Shown: positions 21,074 to 21,980 of the stretch, piece by piece
How the letters are laid out: every line of letters starts with the position of its first letter
How positions within the stretch are numbered: position 1 is the first letter of the stretch
Assembly (NCBI GenBank): GCA_945952175.1
Contig: CAMFHW010000006.1
Span: 1-21,980 of the forward strand
Reading direction: 5' to 3'
DNA length: 21,980 nt
Source: an uncultured Phenylobacterium sp.
GTDB lineage: Bacteria > Pseudomonadota > Alphaproteobacteria > Caulobacterales > Caulobacteraceae
Translations under genes and position numbers: made by a program
Notes under the pieces: model-generated
What the model was told of the DNA's origin: nothing
Seen by the model: the letters and a program-made list of their open reading frames with translations, nothing else
The model's database searches: none

Positions 21074-21361
21074 ATGGCGTTTCGTCCCCTGGGAGACCGC
21101 GTCCTCGTGAAGCGCGTCGAGGAAGAAGAAAAGACCAAGGGCGGGATCATCATCCCCGACACCGCCAAGGAGAAGCCGCAGGAAGGCGAAGTCGTCGCCG
21201 TGGGCCCCGGCGCCCGTGACGACGCCGGCAAGGTCCAGCCCCTCGACGTCAAGAAGGGCGACCGCATCCTGTTCGGCAAGTGGTCCGGCACCGAAGTGAA
21301 GATCGACGGTCAGGACCTCCTGATCATGAAGGAAAGCGACGTCCTGGGCGTCGTCGAATAA
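21074..21361 (+). CDS. groES: Co-chaperonin GroES
   Basis: 95 residues, standard length. MAFRPLGDRVLVKRVEEEEKT at the N-terminus, the mobile-loop region EEEKTKGGIIIPDTAKEKPQEG, then GEVVAVGPGARDD and the GDRILFGKWSGTEVKIDG and LLIMKESDVLGVVE strands. The heptameric ring caps GroEL during protein folding in the cytoplasm. GGAGAG stands before the ATG. It is under the CIRCE and heat-shock promoter and is followed by groEL after 53 bp. Confidence 0.98.
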   Translation: MAFRPLGDRVLVKRVEEEEKTKGGIIIPDTAKEKPQEGEVVAVGPGARDDAGKVQPLDVKKGDRILFGKWSGTEVKIDGQDLLIMKESDVLGVVE

Positions 21362-21414
21362 TCGACCGCCCGACCGGCTTTCCTCCCACCAACCCCATCT
21401 GAAAGAGCAGAAAA

Positions 21415-21980
21415 ATGGCCGCCAAAGACGTCTATTTCTCTTCCGACGCGCGCGACAAGATGCTGCGCGGCGTCAACACCCTCGCCAACGCGGTGAAGGT
21501 CACCCTGGGCCCCAAGGGCCGCAACGTGGTCATCGAAAAGTCCTTCGGCGCCCCGCGCTCGACCAAGGACGGCGTCTCGGTCGCCAAGGAAATCGAACTG
21601 GCTGACAAGTTCGAGAACCTCGGCGCCCAGCTGATCCGCGAAGTCGCCTCCAAGACCAACGACAAGGCCGGCGACGGCACCACCACCGCCACCGTCCTGG
21701 CGCAGGCCATCGTCGTGGAAGGCCTGAAGTCGGTCGCGGCCGGCATGAACCCGATGGACCTGAAGCGCGGCGTCGACAAGGCGGTCGCCAAGGTCATCGA
21801 AGAGATCAAGGCCAACGCCAAGAAGGTCTCGGCCAACAGCGAGATCGCCCAGGTCGGCACCATCTCCGCCAACGGCGACACCGAAGTCGGTGAGATGATC
21901 GCCAAGGCCATGGAAAAGGTCGGCAACGAAGGCGTCATCACCGTCGAGGAAGCCAAGACCGCCGAGACCGAACTCGACGT
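21415..21980 (+). CDS. groEL: Chaperonin GroEL (3' end outside window)
   Basis: The first 188 residues are present. MAAKDVYFSSDARDKMLRGVN, then VKVTLGPKGRNVVIEKSFG, the nucleotide-binding GDGTTTATVLAQAI, KSVAAGMNPMDLKRG, and ISANGDTEVGEMIAKAMEKVG followed by EGVITVEEAKT. These are the equatorial and start of the intermediate domain of a type I chaperonin. AAAGAGCAG stands just before the ATG. Second gene of the groESL operon; it continues past the right edge. Confidence 0.98.
   Translation, partial: MAAKDVYFSSDARDKMLRGVNTLANAVKVTLGPKGRNVVIEKSFGAPRSTKDGVSVAKEIELADKFENLGAQLIREVASKTNDKAGDGTTTATVLAQAIVVEGLKSVAAGMNPMDLKRGVDKAVAKVIEEIKANAKKVSANSEIAQVGTISANGDTEVGEMIAKAMEKVGNEGVITVEEAKTAETELD

Noticed and set aside
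1..21980. CRISPR array, tRNA, rRNA, insertion sequence or prophage
   Set aside because: No regularly spaced repeats, no cloverleaf or rRNA segments, and no transposase, integrase or phage structural frames were seen.

Overview
The window is GC-rich and densely packed, and reads as chromosome of an alphaproteobacterium of the Caulobacterales (Caulobacter/Phenylobacterium type). This rests on the pilA-cpaA-cpaB-cpaC-cpaD order, GANTC clusters and CtrA-like TTAA boxes upstream of pilA and cpaB, REP-like palindromes, and a groESL operon with both a CIRCE element and an alphaproteobacterial heat-shock promoter. The genus is an inference from gene order and style, not from a search.

Layout. (1) 1-5910 is a Tad/Flp type IVc pilus locus. 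A leftward arm runs pilA, cpaA, cpaB, cpaC, cpaD (cpaD runs off the left edge). A rightward arm holds a secreted secretin-N-domain protein and two TadE/TadG-type minor pilins. The arms share an AT-rich 304-bp control region. (2) 5907-9506 (leftward) is an Atg22/UMF1-type MFS transporter followed by pabB and a pabC-like gene (p-aminobenzoate/folate branch). (3) 9689-12211 holds an MFE-2-like 3-hydroxyacyl-CoA dehydrogenase (SDR), an ECF sigma factor with a SnoaL-like C-terminal domain, and a convergent GNAT acetyltransferase. (4) 12294-16357 holds two paralogous TauE/SafE-type exporters on either side of a LysR regulator. One is translationally coupled to a 75-residue unknown protein; the other lies 6 bp behind an ACAD10/11-like acyl-CoA dehydrogenase. 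(5) 16358-16905 is a sparse stretch with a strong terminator hairpin, a possible 31-residue membrane peptide and a REP-like element. (6) 16906-19960 holds a membrane-anchored HExxH protease-like protein, divergent from modABC, which carries a ModE-type operator. (7) 19964-20840 holds a VOC-family protein and a small secreted unknown, both leftward. (8) 20944-21980 is groES-groEL (groEL runs off the right edge).

Connections. The pilus arms look cell-cycle controlled through CtrA and CcrM/GcrA type signals. Two matching AAAC-N4-GTTT palindromes, one between the MFS and SDR genes and one before the acyl-CoA dehydrogenase, suggest a shared acyl-CoA-sensing TetR repressor not encoded here. The least explained unit is the TauE / 75-aa protein / LysR / TauE cluster. 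I found no tRNA, rRNA, CRISPR array, prophage or insertion sequence.
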